Below are positions 9,384 through 19,206 of a stretch of 64,000 nt of DNA, piece after piece (positions within the stretch are counted from its first letter, which is position 1; each line of letters begins with the position of its first letter). The DNA lies in contig NZ_JOMH01000001.1 in assembly GCF_000711245.1 (NCBI RefSeq), positions 3,528,830 through 3,592,829 of the forward strand, written 5' to 3'. Both the position numbers and the translations under genes were made by a program. Under the pieces are notes generated by a model, which saw nothing but the letters and a program-made list of their open reading frames with translations, made no database searches and was not told where the DNA came from. Source of the stretch: Polycyclovorans algicola TG408 (lineage in GTDB: Bacteria > Pseudomonadota > Gammaproteobacteria > Nevskiales > Nevskiaceae).

Positions 9384-12300
9384 GCGCCCCCCCCTGCAGC
9401 AACTACCAACTGTTGAAGCAACTCCTGAGCACGACGTCGCTCTACATCAAGTTCCTCGGTGGTGCGAATAGTTTCGCTTGATCGACGTAGCGCCTCATCA
9501 TGTTGCGTCATTAGGGCGTTCACCTCCTCCAAAAAATTGGCTTGCTTGAGAAAGAGGCTCATATCGAATGTCATCACCGCATGCCGTTTCTTTTCAACAA
9601 TCCGCTCGGCCTCAATAATTGCACTGGTCTGCTTCTGAATCTCACCGGCAGTCAATCCCGCAATTTTCTTCTGCAGGTCCACATTTCCGCCAGAATGGTT
9701 GGTCGCCTCCAAAGCCTTTACGACGAGTCGGGCCGACTCGCAATATTCTCGAAGATCGGCGTCCCACACCTCCCCGGCAATACTCCATTGACGAAGGATG
9801 AGTCGTAGGCTCTCGACCCTGGCTTCCAACGCGGTAGCCTCTTCTTCAAGGAAGGCACTCAGGTCGGACCAAGCTGATTTACAAAGCCGCGATATCGTCG
9901 AGAAATGTCCTGCCTCCCAAGTTTCATCCACCGCGGGCAAGTTTATCGGTTGCGAGTCTTCAGACAATGTCTCGATGATGATGCTGGGATCGATGAAGTT
10001 AATGCTCGAAGTAGCGCCTTGAGGAACATTGATGCCAGCCATTAGGAAACCGCGAGCGCGATCCACCCAGTCAACCAAAATTCTGGCTAATTCTTGACCG
10101 GGCGCCGATAGCGGTTCGCCCGCCTTGGGCCGGAACTTCATCAGCGACTGCACTGAGCCCGCGGTATCACGAGGCAGCTCTTTCTTCTCACTAAACCGAT
10201 ACGCCATAACCAAAAAGCGGACCGCGATTCGATGCGCCTGTCGCGGATCGGCTTGCTCGTACGCATAGGACTGGACCATGCGGTTCTGATGGCGGCGCAG
10301 CCACATTGAATAGACGCGTCGCTGCGATTCTGCACCGTCAAAAGCCCACGACTTTTCACCTTTACTATAGTAATCCGTCAAAGTGGAGAGTAGCGAATAG
10401 GTCTCCTGATCTCGGGAAAACGCGAACGCCGCACCTTGTTTAACCCCCCGGCGAGTCCTCATACCTTCGATCTCGATGCTGGCCGCCGTAAGTTTGGTGC
10501 GGCTCCGCTGATCAGCAGAGGGAACGCGATAGAACTCCGCGTTGAGGGAGTTCTTAATGACGTTGAGCAGATATTCGCGATACTCCTTGTCATGCTCGAG
10601 TACGCCCGCTTGTTGATACCACACGGCAAGCCGTTTGATCGATTCACTGTAAGCTGGCGAACTCGACTTATCTGTACCCAGTACCACGCTTGCGGGTGCC
10701 TTCGGGCTCGTGATCGGTACTACCGGGAGGGTCACAGCCCCACTAAACGGCCGCAAACCGAACCAGGGCAGCATCGCTTTGAGACGCCCGACTCCTTGCT
10801 CCAAACTGTCGTTGCCGGTCCAGTACCAATTGAGATACGACAGTCGACTCTGATCCGCATTGCTCCATCCCCCGAGCAGCGCGCCTTTTTTTGCTCCGAG
10901 ATCTATGGGCGTCCGCGGCTCAACGTCCAGTCCGACCGTTGGGCCATTGCGATTGAAGTGATCAGAGGCTGATCGCAGCAGTGGCTCAACGATTTTCTGC
11001 AATAGGCTGCGCGGAGTAGCCGGGGCCTTGGTGTCGAGGCCTCCCAAGAATCGTGTGGCCGCCCCTTGCGAGAACGGGAAGAGACCTACATTTGCTTGCC
11101 CAAGCGCAACCGATCCAAAGGCCGCGAAACATCCCTCTTGGAGCCGGCATCCGTCGCACGCCGAATCGGTCACCTCACCGGATTGCCGAATACCTGCAAC
11201 CAACGATGTTAACTGTTGCGGGCCCGCGCGGACCGCATTGAGGTACCGACCAACGAATTGATCCGCATACTGCGACTCGATGAGTTCGGATCGCCCAGTT
11301 TGCTCACCTTTGATCTCAACCACGAGGTTAAGGCGATCCATCAGATTTTGTGGGAGCCGTTTGAACGCCGGAATGGTCATTCCCAGCACGCTCAACATTT
11401 CACACAGGCTTGGGTCGTTCTGTGGCTCAACCGCGTTGACGAGTTCCTCGTCGAGGATCGAGAGTGTCGAGACATCCTCGACAAAGAAGGCCAAGCATTC
11501 TTTCGCCGCCCGCAGATCTTTTCGGATATTCCGGAACACCTCGTGAAGCGTGTTGCCCCGCAAGCCCGTTAGATTTGCGATTGCGGTTCTCAGATGTCGG
11601 TTTACCTCCGCCGCGGCGGCCTCGCGATTGGCTCGATCGTCATCAAAGAAGTCGAGCAGATCGCCGTCGACCGCCGAACGGCGGCGTATCGCTTTCGGAA
11701 TATCAAACTCTTCTGCGGAAAATTCAGGAAGCGGATCGCCTTCGGCGCTCTGCGCTCCCGTTGTGAGATGCGCTATGCACGCTTCGACCACGCCGCCGCT
11801 ACGGGCCATGTGCTCGACGGTCGCGACGTCCTGGAACAACTCGAAGAGATGCTTCCAGCGCCTTTTGGGGGGCTGTTCTTGATCTCGCGCGGCGAGCAAC
11901 GCCTGACTAAGCGCGAAGCAGAGGTCGCGGTTGGCTTGTTCCCCGCTCAGCACCGAGATAGCGGCTCCGACATCAGTGAGATAGCCCTCGTAACCGGGTA
12001 GTTGCTCCACGAGTTGTTGCAGCGCGTCTTTCAGACTGCCCGATCGACGTTTGATCATGACCGTGCGTAGCGTGCCCATCCGATGCGTCGGTTGCAGGTC
12101 GTCTCGGAGGGCTTCATCAAACCGCAGTTTCAGCCAGTTGATGAGTTGCGATTTTCCGGCACCCGGACCTCCCTTCACTACTGCCACAAACTCTTCGCCG
12201 GCCGAGTTAAACAGCCGATCAAAGATCGCTTGTTGGGGCAGATCGCCATCGGCTGGCGTGGTGCACGTGATTGGCGAATGGGTGGCGAGAAACCAGTCGG

Positions 12301-12403
12301 CGTGGCTTTCCCCGATGCGAGCAATCGGCGAGATCATTGACTCCGCGTACGCGAGATCCCAACAGGGGTCACCCATTCGATCGGGTGCTTTCATCGGATT
12401 CAT
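9380..12403 (-). CDS. dpdH: P-loop ATPase DpdH
   Basis: A 1007-residue protein with an N-terminal P-loop (KGGPGAGKS, about 78-85) in an AAA/STAND-like context, followed by a long helical body. A Cys-rich patch (CDGCRLQEGC) lies near residue 410, perhaps a metal site. The C-terminal 170 residues are coiled-coil-like (AEQ/ERIVEKKRH and LDVERRRAQELLQQL). It is assigned to DpdH by size, the ATPase motif and position. Both junctions are 4-bp overlaps, with dpdG upstream and dpdI downstream. It probably powers or gates the restriction arm of the system. Confidence 0.82.
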   Translation of the reverse strand: MNPMKAPDRMGDPCWDLAYAESMISPIARIGESHADWFLATHSPITCTTPADGDLPQQAIFDRLFNSAGEEFVAVVKGGPGAGKSQLINWLKLRFDEALRDDLQPTHRMGTLRTVMIKRRSGSLKDALQQLVEQLPGYEGYLTDVGAAISVLSGEQANRDLCFALSQALLAARDQEQPPKRRWKHLFELFQDVATVEHMARSGGVVEACIAHLTTGAQSAEGDPLPEFSAEEFDIPKAIRRRSAVDGDLLDFFDDDRANREAAAAEVNRHLRTAIANLTGLRGNTLHEVFRNIRKDLRAAKECLAFFVEDVSTLSILDEELVNAVEPQNDPSLCEMLSVLGMTIPAFKRLPQNLMDRLNLVVEIKGEQTGRSELIESQYADQFVGRYLNAVRAGPQQLTSLVAGIRQSGEVTDSACDGCRLQEGCFAAFGSVALGQANVGLFPFSQGAATRFLGGLDTKAPATPRSLLQKIVEPLLRSASDHFNRNGPTVGLDVEPRTPIDLGAKKGALLGGWSNADQSRLSYLNWYWTGNDSLEQGVGRLKAMLPWFGLRPFSGAVTLPVVPITSPKAPASVVLGTDKSSSPAYSESIKRLAVWYQQAGVLEHDKEYREYLLNVIKNSLNAEFYRVPSADQRSRTKLTAASIEIEGMRTRRGVKQGAAFAFSRDQETYSLLSTLTDYYSKGEKSWAFDGAESQRRVYSMWLRRHQNRMVQSYAYEQADPRQAHRIAVRFLVMAYRFSEKKELPRDTAGSVQSLMKFRPKAGEPLSAPGQELARILVDWVDRARGFLMAGINVPQGATSSINFIDPSIIIETLSEDSQPINLPAVDETWEAGHFSTISRLCKSAWSDLSAFLEEEATALEARVESLRLILRQWSIAGEVWDADLREYCESARLVVKALEATNHSGGNVDLQKKIAGLTAGEIQKQTSAIIEAERIVEKKRHAVMTFDMSLFLKQANFLEEVNALMTQHDEALRRSSETIRTTEELDVERRRAQELLQQLVVAAGGGA

Positions 12404-13269
12404 GAACCCACCTTCCGACGTTCGATCTGATCGAAGCGATCCGAATCCAGTACGCCCGGTTCGTTCACGTGTCCTGACAGGGATAGGTCCCAGCCCTTAC
12501 TGTCTGGAGGGCATTTCAGACAGATCACGCCTTCGTCGTGAAGGTTACGCAGAGCGGACGCGAGCCCCGCCGTACACTGACGATCACTTTCGGCATGCCG
12601 AGCGGCGCCGATCTCGCGAAATATATGCCCGCCATCAAGCTCCGGGCACTGTGCCGCCATTCGCCTCATGAACTCACCTGCATCCAATAAATCGTCTTGA
12701 CCAAAGATGGTCGGAAGGGCTCGTTCGAGTCGAGTGGTTGGGTCTGCTACGAATTCTGCTTGAGGGCCAAACCATCCCAATCCGACGTACGCATACCAGT
12801 CAAGGTACTGAGGAAGCTTCGTCCGGTTCATCGGATTGACGGGCTCAATTTCCGCCGGCAATCCGTCCATGAACTGCGTTGTCAGATTCTCATAGGTCGC
12901 CCCGGCGATTTGGCTCGGCGGCAATTGCAGCAAGAAGGTGTACATCCGCGCCGCCCACCGTTCGACGTCCGTCTTCGCCAGCACCATGGCCTCGAACGCC
13001 GCGATGATCTGGCCGCGTGCGTCGTGCTCGCCACGCACCTTGTAGTTCAGCCGAAAGTTACCCTCAGTATCCTTCACGATGAGGTTCAACTGGTCGGCGG
13101 CAGAGATATGGTCATTGGCCTGTTTACTGCTTTCGCTTATACCGGGGAGGCCCTCTGGCTGCAGCAGGGCTTTAACGGTGTCTCTGTCGGCCTTACGACC
13201 GTGCATGAGATGTAACACGTCGAGTAGCACTTCGAGTCGAGCGGGTACGGTTGGGTTATCAATGAACAT
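12400..13269 (-). CDS. dpdG: DpdG-like protein
   Basis: A 289-residue protein with no catalytic motif. The first 80 residues (PARLEVLLDVLHLMHGRKADRD, split by a Leu/Pro turn) look like a winged-helix-type fold, and a second similar segment (LASALRNLHDEGVICL) sits near the C-terminus. DpdG assignment comes from position between the RecQ-like DpdF and the ATPase DpdH. It starts 18 bp after dpdF and overlaps dpdH by 4 bp. A DNA-binding adaptor role is a guess. Confidence 0.7.
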   Translation of the reverse strand: MFIDNPTVPARLEVLLDVLHLMHGRKADRDTVKALLQPEGLPGISESSKQANDHISAADQLNLIVKDTEGNFRLNYKVRGEHDARGQIIAAFEAMVLAKTDVERWAARMYTFLLQLPPSQIAGATYENLTTQFMDGLPAEIEPVNPMNRTKLPQYLDWYAYVGLGWFGPQAEFVADPTTRLERALPTIFGQDDLLDAGEFMRRMAAQCPELDGGHIFREIGAARHAESDRQCTAGLASALRNLHDEGVICLKCPPDSKGWDLSLSGHVNEPGVLDSDRFDQIERRKVGS

Positions 13270-13287
13270 GTTGTTGACTCGTATCGG

Positions 13288-15714
13288 TTAGCCGTAACTC
13301 GCCAACCATCGATCTAGGCCGTCCGCGCCCTGATAGGGACGCGACCGGAAGTCATGGAGAAAAGGCCATATTCCTGGCGTATTTTCGACTGGCTGGCCCA
13401 GGAGCCAGTGAGAACACCGCCGCCCGCGATGATTCAAGCCCTTCGCTTGTTGATGGAACGTTTCGAAGTGAAGGACCACGGTCCGTTCTAGCGGGCCAAT
13501 TGATTCAGCCACGTCGGCGTCAAGCGGGTCTACGCGAAACGGATGCTCAACCCCCTCAGCGGCCTTTTCGAACAATGTGCGGACCTCCGATACCAGGGGC
13601 GCCGACACAATGAAACGACTCGCCGCCCCATTGGCTAACAAGACCTGGCGCAGTGCATGGCTAAGGTCCGCCCGTCCTCTTACGGTTCGCGGCGAGGGCG
13701 CTTCGACAACGTCCACCGTCGGTTGACCCGGCGGCAAATCGAACTCGACCTCATGCGATGCCACCCGCGCCGGCGCTTCTGTTCCGCTTCGGCACCCCGC
13801 GCAAGACCCGCACGCCCGCTTGGTATCCTCGCCGTAGTGTTTCCGCAGGATACGACAGACCGCCTGGCGGTTCCCCAACGCCATATCCAAAGACTGCCGG
13901 CCTTGGTTCAGCGTCGCCATTTCAGACTTGCGAACCGGTTCGAGCATCTGAGGGAGCGATGTCTCGATCTCGAGTGTGTTTCTCTTGGGGACGATCACCG
14001 CAGTCTGCACAAACTCCTCATCAGCACCCACTTCCCATTCCAGTGCCTCCAACCGAATGATGCCGGCTCGCTGCACCATCATCAGGAGGCGCTTGTTCCA
14101 ACGCGTGTTCTCCTCGTAAGAGCGAGAGCCGAGAAGATGGGAGGCTTGTGGATTGAGACGAACTCTAAAATGTCCGGGCTCGCTCAGGGCCTCACTCGTT
14201 CCCCATAATGCCTCCCACCGCCCGATGATTTTGGTTTGATCTGCGAGGAGCGTGGGCCCGAGTCCAGCAGCGATGGCCTCATCTCGTTTGGTCCAAAGGG
14301 CGATCGAGATTGTCGGTGCCCCATCGCGTCCACCTCGGCCAACTTCCTGATAGAAGCGATCAATGTTCTCGGGATAGCACGCGTGAACGACACACCGAAC
14401 GTCGGCTTTGTCGACGCCCATTCCGAACGCGGACGTGGCAATCACCAAGTCGAGGCGGTCCGTTCTCCATTCATCCATGACCTGATGTCGTGCTGGCGGG
14501 CTTGTATCCCCGTGGAACGTGCGCATTCGCCGCAGGCCCATTCCCCAGAGAGTTCGGTAGATGGATTCGGCCTCCTTCTTCTCTGTGACATAGACGATAA
14601 GCGGACGAGGCAAGCGGTGAATAACCTCCATGAGGTGCTGATGCTTGGCTTCGGGGCTCAACCGGTCGCCGGGCGAGAAGTATTTAATTTCGGGACGGAG
14701 TCGCTTGAGAACAAATGGAACCCAGGGTGTGCCGTCTTTCCAGAACAAGCGCTTGAGGACCTCGGCCGTGCTGGTGGTAAAGGTGGCCGATAGCAAAAGC
14801 GTCCGGACGCCGCGGGGTCCGATGTTGCGCCACTCGGCGATGAGGCCGCCAAGCAGTTGAAACTCGATCCTGAAACTCGCCCCCCAGGACTCAATGATGT
14901 GAGCTTCGTCGACGACCACGAGGCTCAACCAGCCTTCTTGCGCCATCTGGGTCAGCATCGCTCTCAAGCGTCCGTTGATGCAGGCTTCGGGCGACGTGAT
15001 AAGGAGGCGGCATCGACGCTCTTCGACCGCTTCCAATACCTCGGCTTGGTTCTCGCCGGTCGCGTAGAGCAGAGGGCGATGCGTCTGCGCCAAGGGCGAA
15101 TCTTTCAGTGCGTCCCGTTGATCTAGTCCCAGGGCGACCGTGGGCACGATGACCAGGGTCAACCCCGATTCAAACGCTGCCGCCGCTTGATAGACGAGGC
15201 TCTTCCCGGATCCGGTCGGCAATCCGATCATCAGAGTGGCGTTGGGCTCTGCCTGCAAAGCAAGCCAGGTCGCCTCTCGCTGGGCAGACGACTTCCAAAA
15301 ACGCTTTCCCACCCGCTTTTCCAACCACGGTTCTGCGGGAATCTCTTCCTCTGGTGTCACGCGTTCGCACGCGGGGGCGTCCACTTCCGGGGCCGGGCTT
15401 TCGTTAATCCATTGCGGCTTGTACGGCTCCACCACGATCGTGCCGTCCACCAACTGCTCAACCCCCACGACTCTCAAAAGATCGAGCAGATCCGCGGCGA
15501 GGTGGCGAACCACAAGTTGATCGTTCGCCCCGAGATAGCGCAGGCATTGCCGCAGTAGGATCGCCGAGTCCACGCTCAGCGGTCCGTCTCCCAGCACCGT
15601 CAGGAGGCGCCAGACTGCGTAGTCAAATCCCCATGTCTGCTTCGGCTTCGGCGGTGCAGGCCTAGGCCCCGAGCGAACCGCCAGGGCGGATTGAAGCGCC
15701 TCGCGGTAGATCAA
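13288..15714 (-). CDS. dpdF: RecQ-like helicase DpdF
   Basis: An 808-residue RecQ-type superfamily 2 helicase. Walker A PTGSGKS sits near 166-172 and the DEAH box at 269-272. LLSATFTTST is motif III and ATSAFGMGVDKADVR motif V; motif VI reads FYQEVGRGGRDG. After the core, CGSCAGC resembles the zinc-binding part of RecQ. The N-terminal 130 residues are extra compared with housekeeping RecQ, which distinguishes it. The start is TTG in a TTGA overlap with the dpdE stop, preceded by agggag, so it is translationally coupled. Part of the restriction arm of the dpd island. Confidence 0.88.
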   Translation of the reverse strand: MIYREALQSALAVRSGPRPAPPKPKQTWGFDYAVWRLLTVLGDGPLSVDSAILLRQCLRYLGANDQLVVRHLAADLLDLLRVVGVEQLVDGTIVVEPYKPQWINESPAPEVDAPACERVTPEEEIPAEPWLEKRVGKRFWKSSAQREATWLALQAEPNATLMIGLPTGSGKSLVYQAAAAFESGLTLVIVPTVALGLDQRDALKDSPLAQTHRPLLYATGENQAEVLEAVEERRCRLLITSPEACINGRLRAMLTQMAQEGWLSLVVVDEAHIIESWGASFRIEFQLLGGLIAEWRNIGPRGVRTLLLSATFTTSTAEVLKRLFWKDGTPWVPFVLKRLRPEIKYFSPGDRLSPEAKHQHLMEVIHRLPRPLIVYVTEKKEAESIYRTLWGMGLRRMRTFHGDTSPPARHQVMDEWRTDRLDLVIATSAFGMGVDKADVRCVVHACYPENIDRFYQEVGRGGRDGAPTISIALWTKRDEAIAAGLGPTLLADQTKIIGRWEALWGTSEALSEPGHFRVRLNPQASHLLGSRSYEENTRWNKRLLMMVQRAGIIRLEALEWEVGADEEFVQTAVIVPKRNTLEIETSLPQMLEPVRKSEMATLNQGRQSLDMALGNRQAVCRILRKHYGEDTKRACGSCAGCRSGTEAPARVASHEVEFDLPPGQPTVDVVEAPSPRTVRGRADLSHALRQVLLANGAASRFIVSAPLVSEVRTLFEKAAEGVEHPFRVDPLDADVAESIGPLERTVVLHFETFHQQAKGLNHRGRRCSHWLLGQPVENTPGIWPFLHDFRSRPYQGADGLDRWLASYG

Positions 15715-18700
15715 GCGGTTGGACTCCCTTTGTTGATGACGATGCCAATGCTGTCAAAAGCCAGCGACGCGCATTGCACCGCTTGAATATTGGCCTCGTA
15801 AAGCTCAGCGATTTCGCTCGTGTCACCGGCCATCGCACTCAACCCTGCTCGTAACTCGACCTGAAGCCGTTGCACAAACTCATCATCGAGTTCCGCGAAT
15901 TTAGCCCTCGCCGCAGCCTCACAGGCTTGGTGAACTTGCGTCAAACGCACGCTCACCAACTCAGGCCAGTCGTCCAAGAGTTCGGCGAAGACTTTTGTCA
16001 GGTAGTCCTTTGGCACCTCTCTGATGGTGGACGCGGTGCGCAGGCAGGTGGTGTATAGCTTCTCGGCGACCTCGGCGCTGAGCAGTTCTCCCGTGTCGAT
16101 CTCGGCAGCGCCGAAGACACGCCGTGGAAACAGATGGCGCTCGGCCCGGCTCAGATTGGGGGACATCGCCGGATCCGCGGGCAAGGGCAATGCCGCGCGC
16201 GTTCCGACCACCAGGTAACGACCCGGCGGTAAATCGCCCGCGCTGACAGCTACAGCATAGGTTCGCCCCCGCACATGATCCGTTGAGACCTTCGAGATCG
16301 CGTCAAAAAGCGCGTTTCCGGGCGCGAAGAACTCCAAATCACGCCGGTCGCGCGCCACCGCCCGAGAGAAAGTGCCGATGTGTTCGGCCAGTCCGGCGTC
16401 GCCCGACTTCATCACCCCCAGCAACCGAATGCCGGCCAAATGTTCGGGTTGAAGGCGCCAGACTTGCTGGTTGGGATCTTTCGAATCCGAAGTGCGCTTG
16501 GCGGAATCAGCCCTCGCCATCGAACGAAAGTACGGTGGCAGCGCCTCTTCGACATACCGATCGGACTCTGCGGCTGTCGTGCGCATGTAGCGAGATCCGG
16601 TCCTGAATGAGTTGGCATCGGTGATGGCATCCGCATCGTCGGCCGCTCGTTCCGTCTCACAACGCTCCTCAATCCCTCCGATGCAATCCAGGACCCCTTG
16701 CATCCCATTTAGCAACGCGGCCTCGACGACCTTCTGCTCGGCATCTCGGAGCGTGAACTCGAGACCACTGATGGATTGTTCGAAGACTTTGAAACCTTGG
16801 GCCAGGCACTGCGCCCAGGCCCACTCGAGCGTGTGCTTTGCCGCGATGACGACCGATTCAACGGGCGCGGTTCGGCCAATGCGATCCAATCGACCCACGC
16901 GCTGCTCGACTGCGGCCACCGACCACGGCAGATCGTAGTGGATGACGGCATCGGCGAATTGAAAGTTGCGACCTTCGCCGCCCGATTCGTCGCAGACCAA
17001 GAACCGGCATCCCGCCTCGAGACGAAAGAGCGTGACGCTACGCTCCTTTTCGTCATCGCTCAAATCGTGTCGAAAACTGGTGGCACAGTGAAGCCCGAAG
17101 CGCTTCGCAAGCGCTGTATCCAACAGTTCGCTCGTCCGGAAGGTTCCCGCGAAGATCACCACCTTCTTCAGTCCTTGGGATTCGAGGGTATTGATGGCTG
17201 AGAACAGCGCGTCGAGGCGAGGTTGTTTCTTCAGATCTTCAAGCCAGCCCTCCAACCGGGAGACCAGGCGCTTGACCTCAGGCGCCGGAATAGAAGGCCG
17301 TAGGACCTCGGAGAAAAACTCCAGCAAGCCGTCGTGCTCTTCGTAGTCAAGAATCAACCCGCTATCGAAGTATTTCGGCCGGGTATAAGTCCCTCCTGAG
17401 GTTGGCGCCGTCTGAAGCGAGGCTACAACCTCAAAAGCGGCGACCGGATCACACACCGACGGCATCGCTTTGCGCAAGAACCCGTGCAAACAGCCTCGAT
17501 GGGCATCGGTGGTCGCCAATTCCATGGCGATGGAAAGTAAAGTATCGGCAACATCGCGCTCGATCGGCCGGGGTTCGTACTCCACGAAGGTAAGTCGACG
17601 CGTGACCGGCGCCATGATCTCGCTTTGGACCAACCGACTCCGTCGATTCTTGATGATCCGACGGCTGATCCGAAAGCGACTGGAGATCGTGTTGCCCAAG
17701 ACTTCAAGCAAAGGTAAAAGATCCGGAAGATCTTGAGTGTCGATGGCAGCTCGAACCTCCGCCAAGGAAGCATCGTCTCGCACCACGGGGCACGTAAGCA
17801 GACGTTTTGCCGCATCGCGGATTTCGTCCACGGTGGCCTCGGCCGCCGGATCCAACTCCTTTACGAGCATGCGAAGTCGGCGTCCGATCATTTCCTGTGC
17901 CGAATAGAGTTCGGCGAAGCGATCGGCGGCGGGCGTGCCGGATTGATAATGATGCGGAGCGATCAATTGCAGCAGACGCAGCAAGTCTGACTCACGCTCG
18001 CGCGCAGGGATCGCACTCAGGAGGAGCACGCCCTTCGCGGTCCGACTCAACTCTCGAACCAATTCATACTGGACGTCGTTCCAGAGAAGATGATGGGCCT
18101 CGTCCACGATGATGAGATCCCACGGCATGACCTTGATAGCGTCGCGGTGGTGGCGCACGGCAACCTTCAGCGAGCAGATCAATCGCGTCCATTGGGACCA
18201 ACGGACCGCCTGCGGAGGATGAAGATCGACAAGACGAAATTCTCGTCCGCCGAACGACATGTGCATCTCGCAAAGCCACTGCCGGGACAATGCCCCAGGG
18301 CAGAGAACCAGAACACGAGCATCTGGCCGACTCGCCAGCAACTCGTGGGCAATAGCACCGGCCTCAATGGTCTTTCCTAGCCCGACCTCGTCAGCAAGTA
18401 CGTACCGCCAAACGGGGTCGTCGATGACTGTCCCGATCACGAAAGCCTGATGCGGGAGTAAATCAATTCGACTAGAGGCAAGCGAACGAATTCCGGCGGA
18501 TTCACTATGCTGTTTACGTAGAGCAGCACGGAATCGCTCCCTTGCGACGAAATGCGCAAACGGATCGGGATCCATACCGGAAATTTTGGTGAGCGGTGTC
18601 TCGAGCAAACTGCCTGGGATCGGAGTAAGTTCGCGCTCACTTAAGGTCGCGGTGTCTCGCGACTCATTTTCAAACTCAACTTGGTATTCGTAGGCCCCAC

Positions 18701-18944
18701 TTTCATTGTTTGAGGCGAGCGGCGACCGACGGATCAGACAGATCCCTCGGTTTTCTACGTGGCACTTGAGCCCTGCCGGAAGAGGCTTCCGACGGAAATC
18801 TCGCTGGTTAAGAATAGCGGCTCCGGCATACCATGCCTCGCGCTGATCTGCGCAGAAGCGGAGTCGGACACGTTGATCGATGTGCGATGTGATCTTGCAG
18901 TAGCCGAACTCACGGCTGACTAAGATCAAGCCCACTAGTCCCAT
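15711..18944 (-). CDS. dpdE: SNF2-type helicase/translocase DpdE
   Basis: First gene of the dpd restriction operon, 1077 residues from the start chosen here. SNF2/RapA-like motifs: Walker A in ADEVGLGKTIEAG (about 185-195), DEAHH (281-285), LLLSAIP, and motifs V/VI in EGRNFQFADAVIHYDLPW and QRVGRLDRIGR. The frame is open further up to an ATG at 19031, but the ATG at 18944 has a good ribosome site (agagg, 7 bases upstream) and starts a sensible beta-rich N-terminus, so it is preferred. Known SNF2 members of restriction systems translocate on duplex DNA; the same is inferred here. Downstream dpdF overlaps it by 4 bp. Confidence 0.87.
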   Translation of the reverse strand: MGLVGLILVSREFGYCKITSHIDQRVRLRFCADQREAWYAGAAILNQRDFRRKPLPAGLKCHVENRGICLIRRSPLASNNESGAYEYQVEFENESRDTATLSERELTPIPGSLLETPLTKISGMDPDPFAHFVARERFRAALRKQHSESAGIRSLASSRIDLLPHQAFVIGTVIDDPVWRYVLADEVGLGKTIEAGAIAHELLASRPDARVLVLCPGALSRQWLCEMHMSFGGREFRLVDLHPPQAVRWSQWTRLICSLKVAVRHHRDAIKVMPWDLIIVDEAHHLLWNDVQYELVRELSRTAKGVLLLSAIPARERESDLLRLLQLIAPHHYQSGTPAADRFAELYSAQEMIGRRLRMLVKELDPAAEATVDEIRDAAKRLLTCPVVRDDASLAEVRAAIDTQDLPDLLPLLEVLGNTISSRFRISRRIIKNRRSRLVQSEIMAPVTRRLTFVEYEPRPIERDVADTLLSIAMELATTDAHRGCLHGFLRKAMPSVCDPVAAFEVVASLQTAPTSGGTYTRPKYFDSGLILDYEEHDGLLEFFSEVLRPSIPAPEVKRLVSRLEGWLEDLKKQPRLDALFSAINTLESQGLKKVVIFAGTFRTSELLDTALAKRFGLHCATSFRHDLSDDEKERSVTLFRLEAGCRFLVCDESGGEGRNFQFADAVIHYDLPWSVAAVEQRVGRLDRIGRTAPVESVVIAAKHTLEWAWAQCLAQGFKVFEQSISGLEFTLRDAEQKVVEAALLNGMQGVLDCIGGIEERCETERAADDADAITDANSFRTGSRYMRTTAAESDRYVEEALPPYFRSMARADSAKRTSDSKDPNQQVWRLQPEHLAGIRLLGVMKSGDAGLAEHIGTFSRAVARDRRDLEFFAPGNALFDAISKVSTDHVRGRTYAVAVSAGDLPPGRYLVVGTRAALPLPADPAMSPNLSRAERHLFPRRVFGAAEIDTGELLSAEVAEKLYTTCLRTASTIREVPKDYLTKVFAELLDDWPELVSVRLTQVHQACEAAARAKFAELDDEFVQRLQVELRAGLSAMAGDTSEIAELYEANIQAVQCASLAFDSIGIVINKGSPTA

Positions 18945-19206
18945 TTCCCAACCTCTTTTCCATGTCACGGGATCGATGATGGACGTCCCCCGTCGCAGAT
19001 CACCCCTAGTACCTAGCTTTCGGAGAACCATCGTACAGCTTGGTTGACTCCCTAATCGCTTCCGCCAGCACCTCCCGAGGAATCTCCCGAGGAATCACCC
19101 CCTGCTGCCGAAAAATCACTTGCCCTTGGAAACGCAACAAAGCCGAGGGAAAGCCCATAAAACGGGCACTGTGACCAGACATACTGGCGAAACATCTCAT
19201 AAGGTT
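18945..19206 (-). promoter_or_regulatory. Intergenic region upstream of dpdE
   Basis: About 260 bp separates the AddA-like gene from dpdE and should hold the dpd operon promoter if the operon is not read through from addA. A 64-codon open frame (19006-19200) is present but has no ribosome site. I see no convincing -35/-10 pair, only a small direct repeat (gaggaatc twice, near 19080-19095). Confidence 0.3.

Noticed and set aside
19006-19200. A 64-codon minus-strand frame between addA and dpdE
   Set aside because: No ribosome site and no family. It overlaps the upstream extension of the dpdE frame, and the composition is not convincing.
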